From Pseudomonas silesiensis (lineage in GTDB: Bacteria > Pseudomonadota > Gammaproteobacteria > Pseudomonadales > Pseudomonadaceae), in NCBI RefSeq assembly GCF_001661075.1, contig NZ_CP014870.1, positions 3,616,501-3,680,500 of the forward strand: DNA of 64,000 nt. Direction: 5' to 3'. Below the pieces are notes generated by a model. The model made no database searches and was not told where the DNA came from. It worked only from the letters and a program-made list of their open reading frames with translations. Of this stretch, positions 9,864 to 19,626 are shown in pieces (the stretch's first letter is position 1; each line of letters opens with the position of its first letter). A program made the translations under genes and the position numbers.

Positions 9864-10530
9864 ATGGAAATCAAAACCAGTGGTTTCGACTTGGCCTAAA
9901 ACGTGTTCCAGATCCATGGCATGAACGAACGAGGCAAGCCCCTATTGCGCAAGCAACTGAAGCGCGATCAGGTGGCAATATTTTTTGCTAATTTACCGCC
10001 CTGCCTGATCGGCATGGAAGCGTGTAGCAGTGCTCACTACTGGGCCCGCAAGCTTGAAGCACTTGGCCATACCGTGCGACTGATGGCCCCGCAATTCGTC
10101 AACCCCTATGTCAAGAGCAACAAGAATGATGCGGCAGATGCCGAGGCCATCTGCGAGGCTGTAACTCATCCAACGATGCGCTTGTGCCGATTAAGAATGT
10201 TGAGCAACAGTCTGTATTGGCCTTGCAACGTGCGCGTCAGGGATTCGTGAAGGCGCGCACAGCCCAGGCCAATCAGATCCGAGGGTTGCTTGCTGAGTTT
10301 GGTCTGATTGTGCCTCAAGGAATCGCCCACATTACTACGAGGCTCCCGTGCGTAATCGAAGGCGCGACTAATGAGCTGCCGGTCTCGTTCTGTCAGCTTA
10401 TTGAGCGACTGATCGAGCACTTCAAGGTGCTGGATAAAGAGGTTGAGGAGCTGGAAGCGCAGATCAAGGCGTGGCACCGGGCCGACGAGATCAGCCGCCA
10501 ATTAGAAAGAATACCGGGCATTGGCCCGCT
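9864..10530 (+). pseudogene. IS110-family transposase remnant
   Basis: The reading starts MEIKTSGFDLA, then a TAA stop, then NVFQIHGMNERGKPLLRKQL. CLIGMEACSSAHYWARKLEA and KNDAADAEAICEAV are IS110 family DEDD-domain motifs. Around 10170-10200 the frame shifts and continues as VEQQSVLALQRARQGFVKA up to LERIPGIGPL near 10530, where the C-terminal Ser domain should begin but is cut off. One stop, one frameshift and a 3' truncation make it dead. Bases 9770-9863 are probably the IS left end. Confidence 0.85.
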
Positions 10531-10549
10531 GTCCATAAATGGATTCGGG

Positions 10550-10743
10550 TGCATGCGCAGAAAAACCTGGCACTACAAACTGCCTTTATTCCGGTCAAGG
10601 CATTGTCTTCGACAGCGGCCCCTCAAATTCTTCCGGCCACGATTCGAGTCGAAGTGCCTCATTCAAAAGGCGTAGTCGTGGTGAATTGGCCGGCAGAAGA
10701 TGCAGCGGCATGTTCTGCTTTTCTGCAAGATCTGCTGCGATGA
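10550..10743 (+). pseudogene. IS66-family TnpA C-terminal fragment
   Basis: The last about 60 codons of an IS66 accessory protein TnpA (RVEVPHSKGVVVVNWPAED ... FLQDLLR). The 5' part is replaced by the IS110 remnant. Its stop overlaps the tnpB start (ATGA), as in intact IS66 elements. Confidence 0.7.
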
Positions 10744-11075
10744 TTCGCATCGATACCATCTGGCTTGCCATCGAGCCCATGGACATGCGCGCCGGCACTG
10801 AAACCGCGCTGGCGCGAGTTGTCGCGGTGTTCGGTGCGGCGAAGCCGCACTGTGCTTATCTGTTCGCCAACCGCCGCGCCAATCGTATGAAAGTGTTGGT
10901 GCATGACGGCGTGGGGATTTGGCTTGCAGCCCGGCGCTTGAATCAAGGGCGCTTCTTTTGGCCAGGCGTGCGGCACGGCTCTGAAGTCGAGTTGGATGCA
11001 GAGCAACTTCAAGCCTTGGTGCTCGGTTTACCTTGGCAACGCGTCGGTTCCGCAGGAGCCATCACGGTGCTCTAA
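10740..11075 (+). CDS. tnpB: IS66-family accessory protein TnpB
   Basis: A complete 111-aa IS66 TnpB (MIRIDTIWLAIEPMDMRAG; HCAYLFANRRANRMKVLVHDG; GIWLAARRLNQGRFFWP). It is the only intact gene of a broken IS66 copy whose tnpA lacks its 5' end and whose tnpC lacks its catalytic part, so it can do little alone. Confidence 0.88.
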   Translation: MIRIDTIWLAIEPMDMRAGTETALARVVAVFGAAKPHCAYLFANRRANRMKVLVHDGVGIWLAARRLNQGRFFWPGVRHGSEVELDAEQLQALVLGLPWQRVGSAGAITVL

Positions 11076-11158
11076 CTCGTCTGCCATGGCGCGCTTGCCA
11101 GCGCAATTGGCCCATCCGTCTATCGCCGCCATTAGCCCTCTCTGGCAAAATCGGCGGC

Positions 11159-11408
11159 ATGACTTCGCATCCAAATCTCGATCAATTAAACCCTGAAGAA
11201 CTGCGCGCCTTGGCGGCGCAGTTGATCCAGCGCGTCGAGACGATGGACAAGCAAATAACTCATCACACGTCGGTCAACGAGAAACTGGCCCACGAGATAG
11301 CACTACTCAAACGCTTCAAGTTTGCCAAGCGCAGCGAGCAGTTGAGCCCGGATCAAGCCAGCCTGCTCGACGACTTGATCGATACGGATATCGCCGCTAT
11401 CGAAGCCT
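11159..11408 (+). pseudogene. IS66-family transposase TnpC N-terminal fragment
   Basis: Starts MTSHPNLDQLNPEELRALAA and continues through the IS66 leucine-zipper-like segment (LAHEIALLKRFKFAKRSEQL). It is lost after DTDIAAIEA near 11405, where the 3' end of the neighbouring GGDEF gene begins on the other strand. The DDE catalytic domain is absent. Confidence 0.85.
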
Positions 11409-11410
11409 TG

Positions 11411-12334
11411 TTACGCCGACTTCTTTTGACGCTTCTGCTGATACATCGCCTGATCCGCGATTGCGAGAGCTTGAGAAATTCGTATCGTCTTGTTGGTTGC
11501 AGCGAGCCCATAGGAAGCGTTGACGCCCTCACTTTCGAGCGCTATTTTCATCCTCTCGCACAGTGCAAGGCCACCTTCTAGATCGCAATTAACGCCGATG
11601 ATTCCGAACTCATCACCCCCTAGCCTTGCCACAACATCTTCTGCCCTTGAGGCTTTCAACAATGCAGTTGCTGCACGTTTTATTAGTGCGTCGCCGGCAG
11701 CATGGCCGAGGCGGTCATTAGCATCCTTCAGTCCATCCAGGTCCACAACGATGACGACAGAGGATTGCCGGTAGCGCTGGTATCGTGCCTCCTCTTTTAC
11801 AAGAAGCTGATCCCATCCTGCACGGTTATAAAGACCCGTAAGCGCATCCTTCATTGCTTGAGCCTGATAGCGCTCAGCTCTTCGTTCTTCCTCGTCGGCT
11901 TTCAACTCCATCTGCAAAATCGTGCTAAGCATGCTGCCAACCAGCTCGATCAGATCTTGATTATCAGCAAGGCTGTCTGGCTGCGGCTTGGGATCAATGC
12001 CGCACAACGTCCCAAACAAGCGACCATCAGAGAGCAGAAGCGGCACGCCTATGTAGGCGCCTATCGGAATTTTCCGACCTATTTCCGCCGCACCATAGGC
12101 CGGCACTCGATTTGAATTGGGGGCGATATTGGGACCTTTCCCTTCCACCATTGCGGCACAAAAGGAATCCCCCCAATTAAAGACATCGCCAGGAGCGACG
12201 CCATAGCCTTGATCGTCGCGATGGATAACTGCCCAGTCGTTGCCCTCAGTTCTCGTGACCATACACATCTGGAAGCCTAATTTTCGGCGGAGAAACGCCA
12301 GCGCTTTGTTAGATGCGCTTTCAAAACCATCCAT
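11411..12334 (-). CDS. GAF-GGDEF diguanylate cyclase
   Basis: A 307-aa soluble cyclic-di-GMP synthase. Residues about 10-135 form a GAF-type sensor, and residues about 150-300 form a GGDEF domain with an intact RLGGDEF site. An RAED inhibitory I-site lies five residues upstream, so product inhibition is expected. The start is set by GGGAG seven bases before ATG; a TTG four codons upstream is less likely. Its stop codon lies at the border with the IS66 remnant, so the last few residues may have been replaced by the insertion. Confidence 0.88.
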   Translation of the reverse strand: MDGFESASNKALAFLRRKLGFQMCMVTRTEGNDWAVIHRDDQGYGVAPGDVFNWGDSFCAAMVEGKGPNIAPNSNRVPAYGAAEIGRKIPIGAYIGVPLLLSDGRLFGTLCGIDPKPQPDSLADNQDLIELVGSMLSTILQMELKADEEERRAERYQAQAMKDALTGLYNRAGWDQLLVKEEARYQRYRQSSVVIVVDLDGLKDANDRLGHAAGDALIKRAATALLKASRAEDVVARLGGDEFGIIGVNCDLEGGLALCERMKIALESEGVNASYGLAATNKTIRISQALAIADQAMYQQKRQKKSA

Positions 12335-12479
12335 TATCACTCCCAATAAGGTTAACCAATCCCAAACACGATAAAGAGATGAGCCTCCACTGCGGCTGGT
12401 CAGCGACCATGAAGAGCGCTCTTGTCATACAGTAAGTAGCCAGTTGTTCGGCGTCGGTGTTGTGCTAAGCAGGATTATG

Positions 12480-13220
12480 TCAATTTCCCGCCATCATCCA
12501 TCCTCTAACACCATGACTTTGACTCAATTCTTTCACGACTCGGGCCGCGTCCTGCTTTTGATTATACGGGCCGATGACGACGAAGTTGTGTTCTTTACGC
12601 GCTACCGGTAACTCCAGCTGTTGAATGGCTTTTTTGGCGCGATGCCGGCTGGGTGTGTTCAATGCAATCTCGACCACCCAAAGGCCGGATGAAGGCGTGG
12701 AAGCTTCTTTTTTTACGTGGGAAATGAAGCCGCCGCACGTCAAGCACGGGCGTTCCAGCGCGATTAGCGAGCCTGGCACGGTGCGAAAGACGTGCCATTG
12801 CGGATCAAAGTTTTTTTTGCGGGCGAAGAGTGCCAGGAGCAGGCCGGTAAAAGTAATCATGCCGCTGAGAATAATTGTCCAGTTGAGTGCCTGTGGGGGC
12901 AGGGAAGGTAGCGTAAGTACGGCTGTTTCGTCTGGCTTTTCGATCAAGACCTGTACAGCGTCAGCCTCCGTCGAGTCGAGTAGGCGGGAGTCGTTTTTCG
13001 CCAGGTGCGCCAGCCTATCGGCATGTAGTGTACTGAGCGCTGTCGCAACTTTATTAGCGGTGTCATCGAGTAGTTGTTCGAACTTTGTTACTTTTTGCCG
13101 GATGTCTGAATTGTCGACGCTATTTTGACAACTTGTTCCTGTGGACGTGAAGGTCCACAGCAGTGCTGAGAGTTGCCAAACAACACCAGTTACCAGGAGG
13201 CCTAAGCCAAGCTTTCGCAC
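12480..13220 (-). CDS. Two-TM hypothetical protein with SPOR-like C-terminus
   Basis: A 246-aa protein with GTG start. TM1 is at about residues 3-24. A periplasmic helical stretch follows, then TM2 at about residues 112-132. The C-terminal about 75 residues (EHNFVVIGPYNQKQDAARVV) resemble a SPOR-type peptidoglycan-binding repeat, but are placed on the side predicted to be cytoplasmic, so the assignment is tentative. The gene is somewhat AT-richer than neighbours. Function unknown. Confidence 0.6.
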   Translation of the reverse strand: MRKLGLGLLVTGVVWQLSALLWTFTSTGTSCQNSVDNSDIRQKVTKFEQLLDDTANKVATALSTLHADRLAHLAKNDSRLLDSTEADAVQVLIEKPDETAVLTLPSLPPQALNWTIILSGMITFTGLLLALFARKKNFDPQWHVFRTVPGSLIALERPCLTCGGFISHVKKEASTPSSGLWVVEIALNTPSRHRAKKAIQQLELPVARKEHNFVVIGPYNQKQDAARVVKELSQSHGVRGWMMAGN

Positions 13221-13638
13221 GGCACCATCTCCAAATCAAATGAATAGTAATTTGTCCCATTTCTTGCTGATACATACAGGGTTGTATTGTTGATTCTGGG
13301 ATGGTCTAAATGCTTGAGCGCGTCAGTGTGCCTAAGTGCCAAAGCTAGTTGGCTGCTGTTTGTTGTTTGAAGAATATCGGGCTTGCGCTTGATAGACTGT
13401 TGGTTGACGAAAAAGGCTCAGGTGATCTAAAGGAAGCCGTATCAGATGGAGGCGAAAGTGCCTTGCTGTCGGGAAACTAGTCATTTTTTCTCGGCTCTTG
13501 TTGTTTTGCCGCGCGATAGCGTTAGAGCCAAGTGTGTGAGAAAGGCGCCGGGAGCGCCTTGCCTGGGGAGATAGAATTCTGCGCTGGGGTCTGAAGATTT
13601 GCCTTAGCGTCTGATTTTCAGGATTGGGACCGGCCAGG
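13221..13638. other. Intergenic region
   Basis: A 418-bp gap between two minus-strand genes. Apart from the terminator at 13542-13560 and a weakly AT-rich stretch that may hold the promoter of the SPOR-like gene, nothing was recognised. Confidence 0.4.
13542..13560 (-). terminator. Rho-independent terminator of the GGDEF-EAL gene
   Basis: On the minus strand, arms AAGGCGC and GCGCCTT surround a 5-base loop and lead into a T-rich run (TTTCTC). It lies about 80 bp after the stop codon of the upstream gene. Confidence 0.5.
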
Positions 13639-15861
13639 CTAGCCGGTCAGGGATAGGCAAGCGGGATGACGCAGGAACGCTTCGATTTCTGCATAGGGCA
13701 TCGGTTTGGCAAAGTAATACCCCTGGAAGACATCGCAGTGACTGCCCGTCAGGAAATCCACCTGGGACGCCGTTTCCACCCCTTCGGCGACCACCGTCAG
13801 GCTCAGGTGGTGTGCCATGGAGATAATGCCCTGAGTGATGGCGGCGTCATGACGATCAGTGCTGATTTCCTGAATGAACGAGCGGTCGATCTTGATCTTG
13901 TCGATGGGCAAACGCTTGAGGTAGCTGAGGCTGGAAAAACCGGTGCCGAAATCATCCAGCGCAATGCGTACACCCAGGGCCTTGAGCCGGTGCAACGTGT
14001 CGATGGCCTGTTCAGCGTTATGCAACAGAAGCGCCTCGGTGATCTCCAGCTCCAACTGCTCACCACGCAGACCATGTGTCTCCAGGGCGGCTTGGACACA
14101 CTGGACGAACTGGCCACGCTGAAAATGCATCGGCGAAATATTCACCGCCATCGAGATGCCCGTGATGCCCTGTTCACCTAGCTGGCGCAGCTGCGCGCAG
14201 GCCGTATCGAGTACCCAAAGGCTCAGCGGGATGATCTGACCGCTGTCCTCTGCCACCGGCACAAACACCGCCGGTGAGATAAATCCTTTTTCCGGATGCG
14301 CCCAGCGCAGCAACGCTTCGATCCCGACCACCCGCCCCGTGCGTGCGTCTATCTGCGGTTGATAATGCAGCCTGAACGACTGGGTTTCGATAGCCTTTTG
14401 CAGGTCATTGCGCAGGCTCGCATGCTCGCAAACGCGCTGATTAAGATCGCTGGTGTACCACTGAAAGTTATTGCGCCCTTGCTGCTTGGCTTTGTACATG
14501 GCCATGTCAGCCTGCTGGATCAGTTGCATCGGCTGCTCGATGTGACCATCGCTCAGGGTGATGCCGACACTTGCACTCACGTGCAGGTCAATGCCCTGGA
14601 TGCAGTAGGGTCTGGCAATGCTGGCCATCAAGCGCTCGGCCACCGGTACCACGTCCTCATCACGAAGCAGGTCCGGCAGCAGCACGATAAATTCGTCACC
14701 GCCCATGCGCACGATGGTATCGCCGGGACGAACCTGCCGGGTCATACGCTGTGCCACCTCGATCAGCACCTGATCGCCGAAGTAGTGCCCGATCGAATCG
14801 TTGATGGATTTGAATCCATCCAGATCAATGCACATCACCGCCAGACGACGCTTACGCCGACGACTGATGTGACAATCCAGAATAAGCCGGTCTTCAAGCG
14901 AAACCCGGTTAAGCAAACCGGTCAGCCGGTCATGGCTGGCGTTGAAGCTCAATTGGCGCTCGTAATGCTTCTGCTCGCTGATGTCCCGGGCGATGCCAAA
15001 CACCCCGACGATCTCGCCATTGACCATGATCGGCAGGTTGGAGATGTCCATGGTCAACAGCTTGCCACTCTCGTCGAGAACCCGTGCCTCGAAGCGTTGA
15101 GGCGCTCCGGCGCGGGCTGCGGAAAAATGCTGACTGACCCGTTCCAGGTCCTCTTCGAGCACCAGATGGGAAAAGTGATGACCAATGAAATCGATTGCAG
15201 TGTGCGGTTTCAGCTTCAGGCCTGCTGGATTCACACTCTGGATGTTGCCGGCCAGATCAAGGGCGAACACCGGGTTAGGGTTGTAGGTGAACAATGAACG
15301 AAAACGTTGTTCGCTTGCCTCCAGACGTTGGCCGTCACGCTCATGGCGGATCGCAATGGCCGCCAGCTGCGCCGCGCAAGTCAGCCGTTGAAGCTGCGCC
15401 TCACTCGGCCTGTTTGCCCGATCCTGGTACAGCGCAAACGTCCCTAACACGCAGCCCTGATGCGAGAATAACGGCAACGACCAGCAGGAGCGCAGATTGT
15501 GCCCCAGCGCCAGACTCCGAAAACGCTCCCAGCTCGGATCCTGGGCAATGTCTACGGTGACCACCAACTCGCCCCGAAATGCTGCAGTGCCGCAAGTCCC
15601 TTCCTGTGGACCGATGGCCATGCCATGGATCGCCCGACTGTATTCAGGCGGTAAACCTGGTGCCGCACCGTTGAGCAAATGCTTGCCCTGCGCATCGGTG
15701 AGCAGAATCGAACACAGCGTGTCAGGATCTTGCGCGTCGAGCATCAAACAGATGGCGGCAAGAATGTCGTCCAGTGGATGATTGGTCGCGATCATGCCGA
15801 GAATGTCACGTTGCGACTCGGAAAGAGCCACGCCGTGAAAGCTCGTGCGGGGGGTATTCAT
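13639..15861 (-). CDS. GAF-PAS-GGDEF-EAL cyclic-di-GMP protein
   Basis: A 740-aa cytoplasmic regulator. Domains in order: GAF (about residues 20-175), PAS with PAC (about 185-305), GGDEF (about 310-475) with intact RMGGDEF and RPGD I-site, and EAL (about 490-730) with EALLRW, DDFGTGFSSLSYL and AEGVET. Both catalytic signatures look intact, so it could both make and degrade c-di-GMP. No membrane segment is visible, so signals are probably sensed by GAF/PAS. The ATG at 15861 is chosen because AGGA lies seven bases upstream; an open extension to 15981 has no ribosome site. Confidence 0.9.
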   Translation of the reverse strand: MNTPRTSFHGVALSESQRDILGMIATNHPLDDILAAICLMLDAQDPDTLCSILLTDAQGKHLLNGAAPGLPPEYSRAIHGMAIGPQEGTCGTAAFRGELVVTVDIAQDPSWERFRSLALGHNLRSCWSLPLFSHQGCVLGTFALYQDRANRPSEAQLQRLTCAAQLAAIAIRHERDGQRLEASEQRFRSLFTYNPNPVFALDLAGNIQSVNPAGLKLKPHTAIDFIGHHFSHLVLEEDLERVSQHFSAARAGAPQRFEARVLDESGKLLTMDISNLPIMVNGEIVGVFGIARDISEQKHYERQLSFNASHDRLTGLLNRVSLEDRLILDCHISRRRKRRLAVMCIDLDGFKSINDSIGHYFGDQVLIEVAQRMTRQVRPGDTIVRMGGDEFIVLLPDLLRDEDVVPVAERLMASIARPYCIQGIDLHVSASVGITLSDGHIEQPMQLIQQADMAMYKAKQQGRNNFQWYTSDLNQRVCEHASLRNDLQKAIETQSFRLHYQPQIDARTGRVVGIEALLRWAHPEKGFISPAVFVPVAEDSGQIIPLSLWVLDTACAQLRQLGEQGITGISMAVNISPMHFQRGQFVQCVQAALETHGLRGEQLELEITEALLLHNAEQAIDTLHRLKALGVRIALDDFGTGFSSLSYLKRLPIDKIKIDRSFIQEISTDRHDAAITQGIISMAHHLSLTVVAEGVETASQVDFLTGSHCDVFQGYYFAKPMPYAEIEAFLRHPACLSLTG

Positions 15862-16123
15862 GATGGTTCCTGAAGACTGCCGAGACCATCCGATCTTCAA
15901 AGAGTCTGGAAAAGTGGGCGGCCGGGCACAGTCCGCTCGCACTCCGATCGCGCACTTTATAAAGCACCGACCTGGGTACAAAAAGGCTCAGATACAGGAT
16001 AAAAAACCGTATCAGATTGCCGTGTGGCTGATTTCGATTTTCTCGACTCGCGTCAATTTCGCCGGCAATTTCATCCACCTCCTGTGCGGGATCGCGTTCG
16101 CCATACGGGAAATTCAAACCACA

Positions 16124-16850
16124 TGGCTAAATCCACAGTCGATTGGCGCCGCGCAGTTCGAACAGATCCTTGCCACCCTTGTCGGCCAATTCGTCAAGGA
16201 ACGATTCATAGAAGAAGTCGTTGAGCGAATTGCCCACCGAGCGCCAATAACCGAACATGACCGGCCCTTTGACATAGATCTGGGCGATACGCTTGTTGGC
16301 GATGGCGTATGACTTGCCTGACAACCCTCCGAGCGCCGTGGGGTGGAGTTTTTCACCCTGCTTGCCCGCGATGGCCTCAGCGGGCCCTTCAGTGGCACTG
16401 ATCGCTTCGATTGCCAGCGGCCAGCCCTCGTTATCCAGCGCACCACGGAAATTCACTTCGGCCACAGGACGGAGCACGTCCTGCACTGACCCCCTCCTCG
16501 CGACTCCAAATTAGTTTCACCGGACGCCCCACGGCCTTGGACAAATTGATGGCCTGCGGGTACGGGCTGGCGGAATCGTACAGAAAATGCCGCCCGAAGA
16601 ATCCACCCACCAGCGGCGAATGCAATGTGATGCGGGAAAGCTCCAGACCAGTGCGTTTGACTATGTCCGCACGGAACATGTCCGGCGCTTGATTCGGCAG
16701 CCAGACCTCCAGCGAACCGTCCGGATTGAATTTGGCCAGCGCAGAAGGCGGTTCCAACTACCTATGGTTCAGGTATTGGTTGTGGTAAGTGGCGTCGACC
16801 CGGGTCTTGGCATTGACAAGAATCGCAGCAACGCCCCTGGGTTTTCGTCA
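16124..16850 (-). pseudogene. Molybdopterin oxidoreductase large-subunit fragment (isoquinoline 1-oxidoreductase-like)
   Basis: Minus-strand pieces read HNQYLNH, an in-frame stop, EPPSALAKFNPDGSLEVW, then VGGFFGRHFLYDSASPYPQ and KLIWSREE. The frame then shifts near 16490 and continues QDVLRPVAEVNFRGALDNEG up to LFELRGANRLWI. This is the order of the xanthine dehydrogenase-family molybdopterin-binding subunit of the isoquinoline 1-oxidoreductase beta type. Both ends are missing, and there is one stop and one frameshift. No small Fe-S subunit is present. Confidence 0.8.
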
Positions 16851-16906
16851 GGAAGGTATTCGCTGGTTTCTGCTTAACAAAGTATCTTTAACGTGCGGGG
16901 TACACT

Positions 16907-17842
16907 TTACCGTCCTTCATGATCAGCACCAGCGCGGCTTTTTGGACTCGGTATCGACCAATTGCTCTGAATATCAATTATCTCGATGAAGTTTTTTATT
17001 AAGGGCGACTGCTGACTTTTTCGCCAGACGAAATAGATATCGCTCGAGTCCAGGCCAGGCACATGATCGGCCTGAAATGTATCCGCTTGGCTAGCGTAAC
17101 GGTCGACATAACTTTCCGGAACACAGGCGAAGCCTAACCCTTCTGCTATACATGCAAAAATACTCGGATACGACTCGATTTCCAAAATCGCCCGAGGCTG
17201 GATGCCGTTGCTTTCAAGCCAGTTGTCAACCTGGTGTCTGTAGTGGCAGGTGCGACCAAATACATACAGTTCAAGTCCAGCCAAGCCTTCGGGGGTGGGC
17301 GAGGAGAAAGCCTTCGGTACCACTCTCAGTAAACGCTCACGAAAGGCTAAGCGGCTTTCAAGCAACGGATGCTCGATTGGGCCGTCAGTGAGGATCAGAT
17401 CAAGCTCGCCATCGATCAATAGTCGCTCCAAGTGTAACGAGTGTTCCGGACGGATGTGGATATCTACCCCGGGCGCCTCCAGACGGTACCGTACGAGACG
17501 CTGGGGTAGATGATTAGCCAGCGCTACATCCAGCGCCCCCACTCGAAGCACACCATTAATGGAATCGGTCGAAAAAAGCGAGCGTGTTTCAGCCGCGAGA
17601 TCGATGAGCAATTTTGCGTTGCGGTAGACCAGCCTACCTTCGGGTGTAACCAGCAACCGGTTTTTTTCTCGGTTGAACAGGACGACACCCAGCTGGTTTT
17701 CAAGCTCTCGTAGCCTTGTTGTGATGTTCGAGGGTACGCAATGCAGCTGTACGGCGGCGGCGGCTATTGTGCCGTGCTCTACGACGGCGCAAAAAAAACC
17801 GAGCTGTGAAAGCTTCAAGACATTTTCCTTTTGTGATGGCAC
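16907..17842 (-). CDS. LysR-family transcriptional regulator
   Basis: A 311-aa protein with an N-terminal winged helix-turn-helix (about residues 9-68: FFCAVVEHGTIAAAAVQLHCVPSNITTRLRELE) and a LysR effector-binding domain. Residues match the group annotated near CysB/GltR-type regulators (LLIDGELDLILTDGPI). It is divergent from the glyoxalase I gene, 194 bp apart, so control of that gene is possible but unproven. The C-terminus appears complete. Confidence 0.88.
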   Translation of the reverse strand: MPSQKENVLKLSQLGFFCAVVEHGTIAAAAVQLHCVPSNITTRLRELENQLGVVLFNREKNRLLVTPEGRLVYRNAKLLIDLAAETRSLFSTDSINGVLRVGALDVALANHLPQRLVRYRLEAPGVDIHIRPEHSLHLERLLIDGELDLILTDGPIEHPLLESRLAFRERLLRVVPKAFSSPTPEGLAGLELYVFGRTCHYRHQVDNWLESNGIQPRAILEIESYPSIFACIAEGLGFACVPESYVDRYASQADTFQADHVPGLDSSDIYFVWRKSQQSPLIKNFIEIIDIQSNWSIPSPKSRAGADHEGR

Positions 17843-18036
17843 TGCTCACTTTTTGTCACTTTTAGTGAATGCAGTGTGAGCTTAACATTGGCCTCGCAAA
17901 GGCATCCAATCACCTTAATCTTCTGGCCTTAAAGGCTCGCGATAGATAGGGCGTGGACGCACGGCTTTCGTCCCTGTTAAAGAAAGCCTTCTAAGAGACG
18001 TCGGCCCTGCGGGCCGATGCTGCAGCGGAGAAACTA

Positions 18037-18432
18037 ATGCGCATCCTACATACCATGCTACGCGTAGTAGATCTGGATAAAACCATTCACTTCTACACCA
18101 AAGTGCTCGGCATGAGCCTTTTGAGACGCAAAGACTATCCGGAGGGCAAATTCACCCTTGCTTTTCTCGGGTATAGCCCGGAGACAGAATCTGCCGTCTT
18201 GGAACTGACGCGAAATTGGGGACAGGATAGCTATGAACTTGGCGATGCTTACGGGCATGTCGCTATCGAGGTTGAGGATGCAGAAGCGGTGTGCAACCGC
18301 GCAGCAATTCTGGGATATCGCGTTCCTCGGCCAGCAGGTGTCATGAAACATGGACGCACGATAATCGCTTTCATTGAAGATCCCAACGGGTACAAAGTCG
18401 AGCTGATTCAAAAAGGCACACAATTCGACTAA
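18037..18432 (+). CDS. gloA: Lactoylglutathione lyase (glyoxalase I)
   Basis: A 131-aa single-domain glyoxalase I that isomerises the methylglyoxal-glutathione hemithioacetal to S-lactoylglutathione. The four metal ligands of the Ni-type enzyme are visible: His5 (ILHTMLRV), Glu56 (VLELTRN), His74 (GHVAIEV) and the Glu of VELIQ near residue 122. Length matches the short nickel class. The ribosome site GCGGAG precedes the ATG. It is probably one of several copies in the genome. Confidence 0.92.
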   Translation: MRILHTMLRVVDLDKTIHFYTKVLGMSLLRRKDYPEGKFTLAFLGYSPETESAVLELTRNWGQDSYELGDAYGHVAIEVEDAEAVCNRAAILGYRVPRPAGVMKHGRTIIAFIEDPNGYKVELIQKGTQFD

Positions 18433-18512
18433 CCGGGTTTTGGCATGCCGGTCCGGTTCTAAATCGCTCCTTTTGGATCAAGATTTCACAACGAATCGAA
18501 GACGAGGGTGCA

Positions 18513-19137
18513 GCGGTCGCGGTAGGGACGGCAGTTACCTGCCGCCCCCCGCACAGATCCGTACGTGCGGAACTACCGCATACGGCTCCTGCCTCGGGTA
18601 TGTGACGCGAAGCGATCCTCAGGGTAAGGATGTGCATTTCTGGGTCTAGGTATGTAGAGGTCAGCAAGGCGTCCGTAGCGTGACCTTTGAAGCCGATTAC
18701 GCTGGCTGCGACGTTTGAGGGCTTGCCGCCATAGACGGCATACCGCCAGACGAAAACCACCCAGACGTATCAGATTTCCCGGCACCGCGTGGTAGTTGAA
18801 GTAACCACTCACCACCCGAGTGAGCCATTGCCCTTGAGCCCGGATGGGTTCATGCCGTCGGCGCTTCAGCTCATCCCGAATAGCCAGCAGCGTCGCACGC
18901 ATTCGCTTCTTGACCGTCAGTCGCAGTATTTGAAAACCACCGCTTCTGTTGGTACTGCAACAGTGCGTGAAGCCCAGGAAGTCAAACGTCTCCGGTTTAC
19001 CTAACCCTCGCTTCCTACGATTTCTCGCAGCAAAACGACCAAACTCAATCAGCCGTGTCTTCGAGGCGTTTAGGGATAAACCGAACCTGGCCAAGCGTTC
19101 CTGCAACGTAAGCGTCCGAGCTACACCGCCTTGCAAC
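18513..19137 (-). mobile_element. 3' remnant of a group II intron with reverse-transcriptase/maturase tail
   Basis: The minus-strand frame 18573-19136 reads as the C-terminal part of an LtrA-type maturase (LSLNASKTRLIEFGRFA, KPETFDFLGFTHCC, LRLTVKKRMRATL, WLTRVVSGYFNYHAVPGN). The RT catalytic YADD part and the intron 5' end are missing. It is followed by intron domains V and VI, ending near 18513. The element is therefore a 5'-truncated, immobile copy. It lies just after gloA, consistent with class C introns that target terminator hairpins. Confidence 0.85.
18545..18588 (-). ncRNA. Group II intron domain V
   Basis: The minus strand reads GAGCCGTATGCGGTAG, then TTCCGCACGTACGG, then ending GTGCGGGGGG. 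This is the characteristic bacterial domain V hairpin. A domain VI-like hairpin (CGGCAG...CTGCCG) follows at 18518-18544. Confidence 0.8.
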
Positions 19138-19485
19138 TCAAACCTTAATCCGTTTAAACCACTGGTTCACGCGCTCGCACTCAAATGCCGCTGGATCAAA
19201 AACATCTCCATGCCATTCAACCATCGCGTCATGCTCTGGATGATCGGGGTTGGCCATCGCCTCTAGAAAGTCCTCATAACCAGGCCCGCCACCCACGTCT
19301 TCCGGTGGGCAAGCATTGGCACCCTCGATGTACGAGGCCCCAGGAAGAGAACCATCTTGAAAGGGTATTTGATTGAGCAGACGAAGCTGCTTTTCGAATC
19401 GTTCCCCCCTGACAATCCTTTTCTTAAAATCGTAGATCCTTAAATTTCCGTAGTATGGAGGGCGCCTCCGCGTTCGGCCTACCAT
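19138..19485 (-). pseudogene. pRiA4b ORF-3-like protein, C-terminal fragment
   Basis: A 115-aa frame whose C-terminal 65 residues carry the family hallmark ANACPPEDVGGGPGYEDFLEA followed by HDAMVEWHGDVFDPAAF. The family is normally about 180-200 aa with an N-terminal beta domain that is missing here. The first about 40 residues do not match well. It directly abuts the intron remnant. A short functional protein cannot be excluded. The function of the family is unknown, but it is common on plasmids and islands. Confidence 0.65.
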
Positions 19486-19626
19486 GTTGGAGGTTTGCTG
19501 TTTTCTCTGGAAAAGTCGACCTCGCTCCGCGGCCTAAAAGCAGTGGCGTGCGCTATAAATATCTCCGTTTACTCTGGAAGATCCAAAACCAAATCCAACC
19601 GTAGCGGCTTTCTCACTATCTTAAAG

